This document shows positions 17,270 to 25,505 of a DNA stretch of 64,000 nucleotides, piece by piece. Source of the DNA: Streptomyces sp. SID13031 (GTDB taxonomy: Bacteria; Actinomycetota; Actinomycetes; Propionibacteriales; Kribbellaceae). A program made the position numbers and the translations under genes. The notes beneath the pieces are model-generated. The model had not been told where the DNA came from. It made no database searches and worked only from the letters and a program-made list of their open reading frames with translations. The stretch lies in contig NZ_JAAGLV010000028.1 in the NCBI RefSeq assembly GCF_010548305.1, positions 1 through 64,000 on the forward strand. The letters are read 5' to 3'. The number at the start of each line of letters is the position of its first letter. Positions within the stretch are counted from its first letter, which is position 1.

Positions 17270-17300
17270 ACGGTACGGCTTAGAGCGCGCTCTAACGCAA
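17270..17300 (-). promoter_or_regulatory. MerR-type promoter with 16-bp operator
   Basis: On the minus strand TTGCGT (17295-17300) and TACCGT (17270-17275) are separated by 19 bases, the elongated spacer typical of MerR-controlled promoters. The spacer holds the perfect palindrome TTAGAGCG/CGCTCTAA (17280-17295). The regulator ATG follows the -10 by 7 bases. This strongly suggests autoregulation by DNA twisting. Confidence 0.75.
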
Positions 17301-17309
17301 GCCCGACGG

Positions 17310-17708
17310 TCAGACGGGTTTTTGGCAGTCGGCGCAGGTGCCGAAGATTTCGAGGGTGTGGCTGATGTCGGCGTAGCCGTTTTCGGCGGCGACCTTGTCG
17401 GCCCAGCGCTCGACGGCGGGGCCTTCCACCTCGACGGTGCGGCCGCAGTTGCGGCAGACGAGGTGGTGGTGGTGGCCCTTCGAGCAGCGCCGGTAGGCCG
17501 TTTCGCCGTCTGCTGTGCGGAGCACGTCGACCTCGCGTGAGTCCGCGAGTGCCTGCAGGGTCCGGTAGACCGTTGTCAGGCCGACTGCCTCACCAGCGCC
17601 CCGGAGTTCCTGGTGGATCTCCTGGGCCGTCCGGAAGTCGTCGAGATTGTCGAGCGCGGAAGCAACCGCCGCGCGTTGACGGGTCGAGCGTGTACCGATG
17701 GCCACCAT
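17310..17708 (-). CDS. zur: zinc uptake regulator, Fur family
   Basis: About 132 residues. The winged HTH occupies residues 1-75 with TTVYRTLQALADSREVDVLR. The metal-binding half has RCSKGHHHHLVCRNCGRTVEVE and the C-terminal CADC, forming the structural zinc site with two CxxC pairs. The location as last gene of the znu operon identifies it as Zur rather than Fur. Start choice is uncertain: AGGAGG lies immediately before ATG 17708 and 4 bases before GTG 17705, while ATG 17720 lies upstream of it. Confidence 0.88.
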   Translation of the reverse strand: MVAIGTRSTRQRAAVASALDNLDDFRTAQEIHQELRGAGEAVGLTTVYRTLQALADSREVDVLRTADGETAYRRCSKGHHHHLVCRNCGRTVEVEGPAVERWADKVAAENGYADISHTLEIFGTCADCQKPV

Positions 17709-17774
17709 GCCTCCTGTCATCCCTTCACCGCCGTTTTCCGCGGTAACCCGCCAATTCTCTCAGAAGTCAACAAC

Positions 17775-18779
17775 TTAGTGCTCATCCCAGTGGTCCCCGT
17801 GTGCCGCGTGCAGGTGTCCGTCGTGAACGTAGTCGACGTGATCGCCGTGGTCGATCTTCGGGTGGCCGCATTTCGGGTCGTGGGCGTGCTGGTGTGCGCT
17901 GCTCACGACGTGCGGTTCCGGGAGCAGTAGGCCGCCCTCGGGCTCCTCGTCGTCCAGCGGGGCGAGGACGCCACGGCGGCGCCGTACCAGCGTGCCGGCG
18001 ACCGCGGCGACGATGAAGCCGCCGAGGGCCAGGACGACGATCGTGGCGCCGGGAGCGACGTTGGCGTTGTAGGAGGTGATGATGCCCGCCAGGCAAGCGG
18101 CGACACCGATGCCACAGGCAGTGACGAAGGTGCTACGGAACGAGCGCGTGAACTGTTGAGCCGTTGCGACCGGCACCACCATCAGCGCGCTGACCAGGAG
18201 CAGCCCAACGGTCCGCATGGCGACCGTGACGGTCACTGCGGCCATCACTGCGATCAGCAGGTTCAGCAGTTGCACCCGGAGGCCCGTGACGCGCGCGAAC
18301 TCCTCGTCCTGGCACACCGCGAACAGTTGCGGGCCCAGCCCGATCGCCACGACCAGCACGGTCACGGCCAGCCCGACCACGATGTACAGGTCGGAGGGGG
18401 AGACCGTGGTCAGGGAGCCGAACAGGTACGTGTTCAGTGTCGCCGCGCCCTGGCCTGCCAGGCCTATGAGCAGCACGCCGCCCGCTATGCCGCCGTAGAA
18501 GAGCAGAGCGAGCGCCACATCACCACTGGCCTTGCCGCGTGCCCGGACGAGCTCGATAGCGGTGGCGCCGGCTATGGCGACCAGTACTGCGGTAAGCACC
18601 GGCGCAGTGCCGGTCAGGAGACCCAGGGCGACACCCGTGATCGCGATGTGCCCGATGCCGTCGCCCATCAGGGACAGGCGGCGCTGCACCAGGTACGTGC
18701 CGATCGCAGGGGCCGACAGCCCGGTGAGCAACCCGGCGATCAGCGCGCGCTGCATGAACTCGAGCTGGAACAACGTCAT
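17775..18779 (-). CDS. znuB: zinc ABC transporter permease with His-rich tail
   Basis: A 334-residue permease of the ZnuB/TroC family with about eight helices, containing the diagnostic DGIGHIAITGVALG and the FARVTGLRV and VLVSALMVVPVATAQ-like stretches. It forms the membrane channel for zinc uptake with ZnuC. The last 45 residues are an unusual histidine-rich tail with 12 His (HQHAHD, GHPKIDHGDH, HDGHLH, HGDHWDEH) and one Cys. The start overlaps the znuC stop by ATGA. Confidence 0.9.
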   Translation of the reverse strand: MTLFQLEFMQRALIAGLLTGLSAPAIGTYLVQRRLSLMGDGIGHIAITGVALGLLTGTAPVLTAVLVAIAGATAIELVRARGKASGDVALALLFYGGIAGGVLLIGLAGQGAATLNTYLFGSLTTVSPSDLYIVVGLAVTVLVVAIGLGPQLFAVCQDEEFARVTGLRVQLLNLLIAVMAAVTVTVAMRTVGLLLVSALMVVPVATAQQFTRSFRSTFVTACGIGVAACLAGIITSYNANVAPGATIVVLALGGFIVAAVAGTLVRRRRGVLAPLDDEEPEGGLLLPEPHVVSSAHQHAHDPKCGHPKIDHGDHVDYVHDGHLHAAHGDHWDEH

Positions 18780-19570
18780 GACAGCCACCCCGGCTCGTCT
18801 TCGATGGACCCGTGCGGGTGGACATGGGCGTGCGTCTGCGAGGCGTGCGGCGGGCCGTCGTACACGATCCGGCCGCGGCGCAGGACGACCGAGCGGTCGA
18901 TCAACGCGTCCATCGGGCCGAGGTCGTGGCTGACCATCACCACCGTCGTCCCGCGGGCGACCCGCTCGCGGATCGCGTCGGCGAAGATGCCCTGGCTCGC
19001 CAGGTCGACCCCGGCGGTCGGCTCGTCCAGGATGAGCAGCTCGGGATCCGAGACCAGCGCGCGGGCGATCAGCACCCGCTGCTGCTGGCCGCCGGACAGT
19101 TCGGCGACGGCGTCCGTGCGGCGGTCGGCCATGTCGACGATCTCCAGCGCCTCGGCGATGGCAGCCCGGTCGGCCGCCTTCAACGGCCGGAACAGCCGCC
19201 GCTTCGACAGCAGCCCGGACGACACCACCTCGGCGACGGTCGCCGGTACGCCGCCGGCCGCGGTGATCCGCTGCGGCACGTAACCGATGCGGCTCCACTG
19301 ACGGAAGCGCGGCACCGGCGTACCGAAGATCTTGACCTCGCCCCGCGCCGCCGGCAGCAGGCCGACGACCGTGCGGATCAGAGTGGACTTGCCCGAGCCG
19401 TTCGTGCCGAGCACGGCGACGACCTCGCCCGGGCGGATCTGCAGGTCGACGCCCCGCAGCACGAGACGACCGCCCAGGTCCACCGAGAGATCGGTGACCT
19501 GGACGGCCGGTTCCTGACCGGGGTGGTGGGGTGGGGTCAGAGAAGGCGGAGCAATGTCAGGAGATGTCAC
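18776..19570 (-). CDS. znuC: zinc ABC transporter ATP-binding protein
   Basis: A 264-residue ATPase. Walker A is GTNGSGKST, the signature LSGGQQQRVLIARAL, Walker B LLILDEPTAGVD and the switch VSHDLGPMD. The last 25 residues again contain several His (ASQTHAHVHPHG). It energises zinc import through ZnuB. Its GTG start overlaps the znuA stop (GTGA) and its stop overlaps znuB, so the uptake genes are translationally coupled in the order znuA, znuC, znuB. Confidence 0.92.
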   Translation of the reverse strand: MTSPDIAPPSLTPPHHPGQEPAVQVTDLSVDLGGRLVLRGVDLQIRPGEVVAVLGTNGSGKSTLIRTVVGLLPAARGEVKIFGTPVPRFRQWSRIGYVPQRITAAGGVPATVAEVVSSGLLSKRRLFRPLKAADRAAIAEALEIVDMADRRTDAVAELSGGQQQRVLIARALVSDPELLILDEPTAGVDLASQGIFADAIRERVARGTTVVMVSHDLGPMDALIDRSVVLRRGRIVYDGPPHASQTHAHVHPHGSIEDEPGWLS

Positions 19571-20553
19571 GCGCAGCTGTTCGCCTTCCGGAGCTCCTGC
19601 AGATTCTCGCGCATCAGCGAGAGGTAGGTCTCCTGGGAGTTCGCGTCCGACAGGCCCTCGATCGGGCTCAGGACCGCGGTCTTGACGTGGACGTCGCGGG
19701 CGATCGACTCGGCCACCTTCGGGCTGACGAGCTCCTCGTAGAAGATCGTGGTCACCTGCTGGCTGCGCACGATTTCCTGGACCTCCTTGATCCGCGTCGG
19801 GGTGGGCTCGGCGTCGGGGGTGAACCCGGCGATGCCGACCATCGTCAGACCGTACCGCTTCGCCAGGTAGGCGAACGCCTCGTGACTCGTCACGAAGGTT
19901 TTCAGTTTGCAGTCGGCCAGCCCGGTCTTGTACTCCGTGTCGAGCTTGCCGACCTCGCCGAGCAGCGTCGCCGCGCGCTGCTTGTACCCGTCCGCGTGGT
20001 CGGGGTCGGTCGAGATGAGCTTGTCCGTGACGGCCTGTACTACGGCGGCGTACCGGACCGGGTCGAGCCAGAAGTGCGGGTCGAGCCCGTCGGAGGTCTG
20101 CGCCGCCGGAGCGACGTAGGAGGCGGGCTCGACGGTGCCGCTCGGTGTGGCGGCTGCCTCGCCCTCCTCGTGCTCCTCGAAGTCGGCGCCGGTGGCCTCG
20201 AGCTTGGCCGCGGGCGCGATGTCGAAACCGGCGGCCTTGGCGTTCTGCGCGACGGCCTCGTCGACGGCCGGCTGCAGGCCCTGCTCGTAGACGACCAGCT
20301 TGGCCCCCGCGATGGAGCCGACCTGTTTCGGCGTCAGCTCAAGGTCGTGCGGCTCGACGCCGGGAGCGGTCAGGGTGGTCACGTTCACGGCGTCGCCCCC
20401 CACCGAGCGGGCGATGAACTCGAGCGGGTAGAACGAAGCGACCACGTCGAGCTTGCCGTCGGAGCCGCCCGCGGCGGTGTCGCCGCAGCCTGCCAGAGTT
20501 ACCACTGCCAGGGCGGCGAGCCCGGCGACGACAGCACGCGTACTGGATCTCAT
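19567..20553 (-). CDS. znuA: zinc-binding lipoprotein of the Znu transporter
   Basis: A 328-residue substrate-binding lipoprotein: signal peptide with lipobox LAGC near residue 22-24, then the cluster A-I fold. Metal ligands are expected at His in EPHDLELTP, His in DPHFWLDP and His in TSHEAF, with a Glu or Asp in FYEEL or TPDAEP. An acidic His-bearing insert (DFEEHEEGE) lies between the first two. The ATG at 20553 is preferred because it follows the -10 GAAAAT by 7 bases; the ATG 15 bases further upstream lies inside the operator. Confidence 0.92.
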   Translation of the reverse strand: MRSSTRAVVAGLAALAVVTLAGCGDTAAGGSDGKLDVVASFYPLEFIARSVGGDAVNVTTLTAPGVEPHDLELTPKQVGSIAGAKLVVYEQGLQPAVDEAVAQNAKAAGFDIAPAAKLEATGADFEEHEEGEAAATPSGTVEPASYVAPAAQTSDGLDPHFWLDPVRYAAVVQAVTDKLISTDPDHADGYKQRAATLLGEVGKLDTEYKTGLADCKLKTFVTSHEAFAYLAKRYGLTMVGIAGFTPDAEPTPTRIKEVQEIVRSQQVTTIFYEELVSPKVAESIARDVHVKTAVLSPIEGLSDANSQETYLSLMRENLQELRKANSCA

Positions 20554-20589
20554 GACAATCATTTTCATTTAAGTGGGGATGGTTGTCAA
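20553..20589 (-). promoter_or_regulatory. Zur box within a leaderless znuA promoter
   Basis: On the minus strand TTGACA (20584-20589), 17 bases, GAAAAT (20561-20566), then 7 bases and the ATG. The 15-bp sequence TGAAAAT-G-ATTGTCA (20553-20567) is a near-perfect 7-1-7 dyad of the actinobacterial Zur box type and covers the -10 and the transcription start. It also lies 38 bases before the divergent YibE/F gene, so both directions could be repressed by Zur when zinc is sufficient. Confidence 0.78.
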
Positions 20590-20605
20590 AACAGGGAGTT
20601 GACGA

Positions 20606-21922
20606 ATGGCCAAGCGGACCGTAGGACGGCGGCGCGCCGACACCAAGTCGAACCGCGGGCGCCGGCTCGAAATTCCGCGCGGTCACGGGCACGGTCACGG
20701 TCATGGACACGGCTCGGAGGTGATCGACACGTCGGTCGTGGACGCCGACGCGGTGGTCGCCCGGCGCGTCCGGATCGTGGTCGCCGCGGTGCTGATCCCG
20801 CTGATCGCGGCCGCTGTGATCGCCATGATCGTGCTCTGGCCAGGGGGTGATCTGAGGGTCCCGGCGGCCGAGCAGCACGGCGCCAGCGGCACGGTGGTCG
20901 GGCTCAAGGCCTGTCCGGAGACGCCCGCCGACTGCGACGAGGCAACGGTGAAGCTCCGCGGCGCGCCCGACGGGGACAAGGGCAAGGAGGTCCGCGTCGA
21001 GGTCCCCAAGGGCAAGAACGCGGCCGTACCGATCAAGGTGGGCGACCGGTTGCTGCTCGGCGTACAGGTGGGGGCGCCGCTCGCGGACAAGTATCAGTAT
21101 GTCGACCACGACCGGTCGATCCCGCTCGCCCTGTTGTGCGGGATCTTCGCCGTCGCGGTGATCGCGTTGTCTCGCTGGCGCGGCGTCTCGGCGTTGATCG
21201 CGCTGGGGGTGACGGCGCTGACGCTGACCCAGTTCATCTTGCCGGCCATCCTCAAGGGGTCGAACCCGCTGCTGGTGGCGGTGGTCGGCGGGTCCGTGAT
21301 CATGGTGGTCGCGCTCTATCTGACCCATGGCATCAACGCGCAGTCGTCGGTCGCGCTCGCCGGGACGATCGCGGCGCTCGGGTTGACGGCGTTCCTGGGG
21401 TGGGCCTTCGTCAAGGTCAGTGCCTTCTCCGGGCTGGGCAACGACGGCTCGGTGATCAAGGCGTACGTACCGGGCGTCGATCTGGCCGGGTTGCTGGTGG
21501 CGGGCATCGTGATCGGGGCGCTCGGCGTGCTCGACGACGTCACGGTGACCCAGGCGAGCGCGGTCTGGGAGTTGTCGGCGGCGAACCCGGCCGCGAGCCG
21601 GTCCCAGCTGATCGGCGCCGGGCTGCGGATCGGGCGCGCGCATGTGGCATCGGTGGTCAACACGCTGGTACTGGCGTACGCCGGGGCCGCGTTGCCTACC
21701 CTGATGATGTTCGCGATCAGTGGGGTCTCGACGGGTTATCTGATCACGACGGAGACCGTGGCGGTAGAAGTCGTCCGAGGACTGGTCGGAAGCCTCGGAA
21801 TCATCGCGGCCGTCCCGTTGACCACGGCGCTGGCCGCAATGGCTGTCGCCGATCGGTCCCGCGAGCTGGTCGGCGGACCGGAACGCGTTGCCGCGGCGGG
21901 AGAATCCGCGGATTCCGCCTAG
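20606..21922 (+). CDS. YibE/F family membrane protein with His-Gly tract
   Basis: A 438-residue multi-pass protein of the YibE/F family, whose function is not established. The cytosolic N-terminus is basic and carries HGHGHGHGHGHG near residue 32, a likely metal ligand run. One helix near residue 55-80 is followed by a 90-residue extracytoplasmic domain with a Cys pair (CPETPADC), then about seven helices. LDDVTVTQASAVWEL and GLRIGRAHVASVVNTLVLAYAG are family hallmarks. The Shine-Dalgarno GGGAG (20594-20598) fixes the ATG. Divergence from znuA around a Zur box plus the His tract suggests a role in zinc handling. Confidence 0.85.
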   Translation: MAKRTVGRRRADTKSNRGRRLEIPRGHGHGHGHGHGSEVIDTSVVDADAVVARRVRIVVAAVLIPLIAAAVIAMIVLWPGGDLRVPAAEQHGASGTVVGLKACPETPADCDEATVKLRGAPDGDKGKEVRVEVPKGKNAAVPIKVGDRLLLGVQVGAPLADKYQYVDHDRSIPLALLCGIFAVAVIALSRWRGVSALIALGVTALTLTQFILPAILKGSNPLLVAVVGGSVIMVVALYLTHGINAQSSVALAGTIAALGLTAFLGWAFVKVSAFSGLGNDGSVIKAYVPGVDLAGLLVAGIVIGALGVLDDVTVTQASAVWELSAANPAASRSQLIGAGLRIGRAHVASVVNTLVLAYAGAALPTLMMFAISGVSTGYLITTETVAVEVVRGLVGSLGIIAAVPLTTALAAMAVADRSRELVGGPERVAAAGESADSA

Positions 21923-21939
21923 TTCGGCGAATTTGGCGG

Positions 21940-21969
21940 TTGACACAACAAAGTCGGTGGCGGCATCTT
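21940..21969 (+). promoter_or_regulatory. possible promoter of the Ebo-type cluster
   Basis: TTGACA at 21940-21945 followed after 18 bases by CATCTT. The -35 is perfect, the -10 weak. It lies about 95 bases before the first cluster gene in a 140-base gap after the YibE/F gene. Confidence 0.35.
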
Positions 21970-22062
21970 CCCAAGCGGTCGGGAGGCGATCTAGAGTTCC
22001 GATCTGTCACGGACTGGCCGACCAAGATCACTTTCCGTGGCTGGACTCGTGAGGAGCCACGG

Positions 22063-23247
22063 ATGCGTCGACGCGTTGGTGTCTGGCTGTTCGGAGCAAG
22101 AGGATCGGTCGCCACGACGACTATCGCCGGAGCGGCAGCGCTCAGCCACGGCAGCCCGCCCGCCGGGGTGGTGACAGAACTCCCCGCCTTCGCCGGCACG
22201 GACCTGGTCCCCCTGGACCACTTGGTCTTCGGCGGCCACGACGTCGTCGAAACCCCACTGGCGAAGCGGGTCGAGCAGTTGGTCGCCGGTGGCGTCCTCC
22301 CGGCCGGCCTGGAAAGCCTGGTCGCCGCCGAACTAGCCGAAGCCGACCGCAACATCGCCCTCCTCCCCGCCCGCCCCTTGGCACTTGCGGCCGAAGAAGC
22401 GGAGGGACGTCCTCGTCACTTCTTCGGACGTAACGAGGGGGGTGACGGCGAGCTTGTGCGGAGGATGGCTGAGGACATTCGCGCCTTTCGGCTGCGCAAT
22501 GACCTGAGCCAGGTGGTGGCGATCAACGTGGCGTCGACCGAGGCGCCGTACGACGTACAGGTTGACGGGCTGGCCGAGTTGCGGGCGGCGATGGCGGGGA
22601 CGGACGTGTTGCCGGCCAGTTCGCTCGGTGCGCTGGCGGCGTTCGAGGCGGGGGCCGCCTACGTGGACTTCACGCCGTCGACCTCGATCAGGCCGGCTGC
22701 TGTCCGGGAGTGGGCGGTGGAGAAGGGACTGCCGTACGGCGGGCAGGACGCGAAGACGGGGGAGACCCTGGTGAAAAGCGTCCTGGCGCCGATGTTCTCG
22801 ACGCGGGCGCTCCCGGTGCACGCCTGGTCCGGGACGAACCTGCTCGGCGGCGGTGACGGCGCCACCCTCGCCGACCCGCGCGCGGCCGAGTCGAAGAGCA
22901 TCTCCAAAGAACGCGGCCTCACCGAGCTGCTCGGCGACGTCGCGGGCGAGGTCCACATCGACTACGTCGACCCGATGGGCGACTGGAAGACCGCCTGGGA
23001 CCACGTGCTGTTCTCGGGTTTCCTCGGCGTCCGTATGACGCTGCAGTTCACCTGGCAGGGCTGCGACTCCGCCCTCGCCGCTCCGCTCGTACTAGACCTC
23101 GCGCGCCTCTCCGCCCTGGCCCTCGATCGCGAACACGTCGGCGCGATGCCGTTCCTCGGCTTCTACTTCAAAGACCCGATCGAATCGACGGAGCACTCAC
23201 TAGCCCGCCAGTACGACGAGCTGGTCCGCTGGGCCCGCTCATGCTGA
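22063..23247 (+). CDS. inositol-3-phosphate synthase-like cyclase
   Basis: A 394-residue member of the myo-inositol-1-phosphate synthase family, which converts glucose 6-phosphate to a cyclitol phosphate using NAD as internal redox cofactor. The nucleotide-binding start is WLFGARGSVATTT; further family motifs are NVASTEAP, DFTPSTS, GGQDAKTGETLVKS, WSGTNLLGGGDG and KSISKERG, with the catalytic-type Lys residues. The ATG has the ribosome site GAGGAG six bases ahead. It heads a seven-gene coupled cluster and overlaps the next gene by 7 bases. In known Ebo clusters this position is taken by a dehydroquinate-synthase-like cyclase, so it probably makes the cyclic head group of the product. A housekeeping Ino1 role is less likely in this context. 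Confidence 0.85.
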   Translation: MRRRVGVWLFGARGSVATTTIAGAAALSHGSPPAGVVTELPAFAGTDLVPLDHLVFGGHDVVETPLAKRVEQLVAGGVLPAGLESLVAAELAEADRNIALLPARPLALAAEEAEGRPRHFFGRNEGGDGELVRRMAEDIRAFRLRNDLSQVVAINVASTEAPYDVQVDGLAELRAAMAGTDVLPASSLGALAAFEAGAAYVDFTPSTSIRPAAVREWAVEKGLPYGGQDAKTGETLVKSVLAPMFSTRALPVHAWSGTNLLGGGDGATLADPRAAESKSISKERGLTELLGDVAGEVHIDYVDPMGDWKTAWDHVLFSGFLGVRMTLQFTWQGCDSALAAPLVLDLARLSALALDREHVGAMPFLGFYFKDPIESTEHSLARQYDELVRWARSC

Positions 23248-24104
23248 GACTCGGCACCGCCGGACGCACCCGCCTGGCAGACCTGGCCGAGCTGGTCAGA
23301 GCCCCCGCCGCCCTGACCGTCCCAGGCGACGTACTGGCCGGCGCAGTAGCGGCAGGCAACCTCCGCCCTGCCCGCGTCGCAGGCCTGGCGGCCTCCTCGA
23401 TCGCCATCTACTGGGCAGGCATGGCCCTCAACGATTGGTCCGACCGAGCACTGGACGCGGTCGAACGCCCAGAACGCCCCATCCCCTCCGGCCGAGTAAC
23501 CCCTCGTACTGCGTTCACCCTCGCCTCAGCCCTCACCGCGACCGGCCTAGCCCTCTCAGCGCTCGCGGGCGGCCGCGCCTCCTTCCGTACGTCGGTAGTG
23601 CTGGCGGCAACCGCGTGGACCTACGACCTGTCGGCCAAGAACACCCCAGCCGGCCCGGCCGTGATGGCAGCCGCGCGCTCCCTCGACGTCCTGGTTGGCG
23701 CCGGCGACAACCGTCGCGCCGCGCTACCCGCCGCCGTGACCATCGGCACCCACATCCTCGGCACCACCTACATCTCCCGCGGCGAAGTCCACGGCAGCAC
23801 TCCGACGGCAGCCAGGGCCGCCTTGGCGGCCACCACAGCAATCACCACGGCAACCGCCGGCAACAACTATGTGGTCGCCGCGTTCGCCGGCCTCTTCGCG
23901 CGGTCGGTCGGGCAGGCTCAGCTGGTCGCCGCCAAAGACCCCAGCGCCCAGAACCTCAGGAAGGCCGTCGGCGCCGGCATCCACGGACTCGTCCCGCTGC
24001 AAGCGGCCTGGTGCGCTCGCGGCGGTAAGCCGGTGGTCGGCGCGGGTTTGATGGCCGCCCTCCCGCTGGCAAAAGCCCTGGCCAGGAAGGTGTCGCCCAC
24101 ATGA
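23241..24104 (+). CDS. UbiA-family prenyltransferase (EboC/SCO3242-like)
   Basis: A 287-residue membrane protein with seven to nine helices. The first Asp-rich motif NDWSDRALD (NDxxDxxxD), which binds magnesium and prenyl diphosphate, is intact near residue 62 and is followed by ERPERPIPSGRV. A canonical second Asp motif is not evident; AARSLDVLVGAGD lies in that region. It would transfer an isoprenoid chain to an acceptor in the membrane. Its start lies 7 bases inside the cyclase gene and its end overlaps the next by ATGA, so acceptor and prenylation are likely parts of one pathway. Confidence 0.85.
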   Translation: MLRLGTAGRTRLADLAELVRAPAALTVPGDVLAGAVAAGNLRPARVAGLAASSIAIYWAGMALNDWSDRALDAVERPERPIPSGRVTPRTAFTLASALTATGLALSALAGGRASFRTSVVLAATAWTYDLSAKNTPAGPAVMAAARSLDVLVGAGDNRRAALPAAVTIGTHILGTTYISRGEVHGSTPTAARAALAATTAITTATAGNNYVVAAFAGLFARSVGQAQLVAAKDPSAQNLRKAVGAGIHGLVPLQAAWCARGGKPVVGAGLMAALPLAKALARKVSPT

Positions 24105-24925
24105 GATTCGGCTACGGCACCAACGGCTTCGCCAACCATCGGCTGCCCGAAGCGCTCGCGGTGATCGCGGACCTCGGGTACGACGGGGTCGCGCTGACCC
24201 TCGATCACAACCACCTCGACCCGTTCGGCCCGGACCTCCGCCGGCGTACCGCCGAGGTGGGCAAACTGCTTGCCGAGCGCAACCTTTCCGTGGTGATCGA
24301 GACCGGCGGCCGCTACGTCCTCGACCCCTACCGCAAGCACGAGCCCACCCTCCTGCACACCAAGGGCGCCGAGTGGCGGATGGCCCTGCTCGAACGCGCC
24401 ATCGAGGTCGCCGCCGACCTGGGCGCCGACGCAGTCTCGTTCTGGTCCGGCACCCTCCCGCCAGATGTCACCCAAGAGGTCGGCTGGCAGCGTCTTGTCG
24501 CCAGCTGCAACCAACTCGTCGTGTACGCCGCCGACCGCGGCGTCCAGCTCGGCCTCGAGCCTGAGCCCGGCATGCTCGTCGACGACCTCGCCGGCTACTT
24601 GAAGCTCCAGGCCGAGGTCGGCAGCGAAACCCTCGGCCTCACCCTCGACATCGGCCACCTGGTCTGCAACGAGCCCCAGTCGCCACCCGCCTGCATCACC
24701 GCCGCGGCGCAGTACCTGGTGAACGTCCAGATCGACGACATGCGCCGTGGCGTCCACGAACACCTCGAGTTCGGCACCGGCGAGGTCGACTTCCCACCTG
24801 TCTTCCAAGCCCTTCGCGAGATCCGGTACGAAGGCCTGGTGGCCGTAGAGCTCCCACGCCACTCCCACGCGGCGCCCACCGTCGCGCGCGAGTCCCTCGA
24901 CTTCCTCCGCAAGGCGTCAGCGTGA
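24101..24925 (+). CDS. TIM-barrel sugar phosphate isomerase/epimerase
   Basis: A 274-residue xylose-isomerase-like barrel. Expected metal ligands are present as Glu in LGLEPEPGM, Asp and His in LTLDIGHLVC, and Asp in VQIDDMRRGVHEHLEFGTGEVDF, with a final Glu in AVELPRHSH. Such enzymes isomerise or epimerise keto sugars and inosose-type cyclitols. That would suit a substrate made by the cyclase two genes upstream. Overlaps by 4 bases at both ends bind it into the cluster. Confidence 0.82.
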   Translation: MRFGYGTNGFANHRLPEALAVIADLGYDGVALTLDHNHLDPFGPDLRRRTAEVGKLLAERNLSVVIETGGRYVLDPYRKHEPTLLHTKGAEWRMALLERAIEVAADLGADAVSFWSGTLPPDVTQEVGWQRLVASCNQLVVYAADRGVQLGLEPEPGMLVDDLAGYLKLQAEVGSETLGLTLDIGHLVCNEPQSPPACITAAAQYLVNVQIDDMRRGVHEHLEFGTGEVDFPPVFQALREIRYEGLVAVELPRHSHAAPTVARESLDFLRKASA

Positions 24926-25491
24926 CGCCCGCCACGATCCTCGAAGAGCTCCTGCCGACTGCAGCCCGCACCTGGCTGACCGAGGCCCGCCGGCAACCGC
25001 TGGCAGTGACCTTCCCCGCGGCGGCCCGCAAGGTCGGCCGTGACCGCCTCAGTCCGAGCTGGACCACCGACCAGGCCACCCGCGCACTCCTCCTGGTCGG
25101 CGCCGAGCCGACCGACATCCTGGACGTCTACCGGTACGGCGACGCTGCCGAGAAGCTCGCCGTCCTGCACGCACTCTCCCTCGCGGACGTGGCGGACGAA
25201 CTCCAGGACCAGGCTCTCCCCATCGTCGAGGACGCGATCCGCACCAACGACCAGCGCCTGGTCGCGGCCGCGCTCGGTCCGTACGCGACGCAGCACCTAC
25301 CCCAGCACGCCTTCAGGCAGGCCGTCCTGAAGTGCGTGTTCGCGAACATCCCGCTGGCCGTGGTCGACGGCCTGCCGAAGCGGGTGGATCAGGAACTGAT
25401 CCGGATGATGACCGATTTCGCCACCGAACGGAGCGCAGCCGGCCGGGAGATCCCGGCCGACTTGGAGGCGTACCTCACCAGTCCCCCCTAA
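24922..25491 (+). CDS. EboA domain protein
   Basis: A 189-residue all-helical protein resembling EboA. Visible motifs are WTTDQATRALLLVGAEPTD, YRYGDAAEKLAVLHAL, DAIRTNDQRLVAAALGPYA and QHLPQHAFRQAVLKCVFANIPLAVVDGL, the last being the conserved core. The biochemical role of EboA is unknown. It starts with GTG inside the preceding stop codon. A 14-base gap to the next gene is the only non-overlapping junction of the cluster. Confidence 0.8.
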   Translation: MTPATILEELLPTAARTWLTEARRQPLAVTFPAAARKVGRDRLSPSWTTDQATRALLLVGAEPTDILDVYRYGDAAEKLAVLHALSLADVADELQDQALPIVEDAIRTNDQRLVAAALGPYATQHLPQHAFRQAVLKCVFANIPLAVVDGLPKRVDQELIRMMTDFATERSAAGREIPADLEAYLTSPP

Positions 25492-25505
25492 AGAGGTGTC
25501 ACGCC

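Noticed and set aside
21902..21915. 14-bp palindrome GAATCCG/CGGATTC at the end of the YibE/F gene
   Set aside because: It is within the last codons, lacks a neighbouring promoter and may be chance; kept out of the operator list.
21136..22062. N-terminal extension of the inositol-synthase-like frame by 309 codons
   Set aside because: The extension overlaps YibE/F in another frame and lacks protein-like composition; the ATG at 22063 has GAGGAG at ideal spacing.
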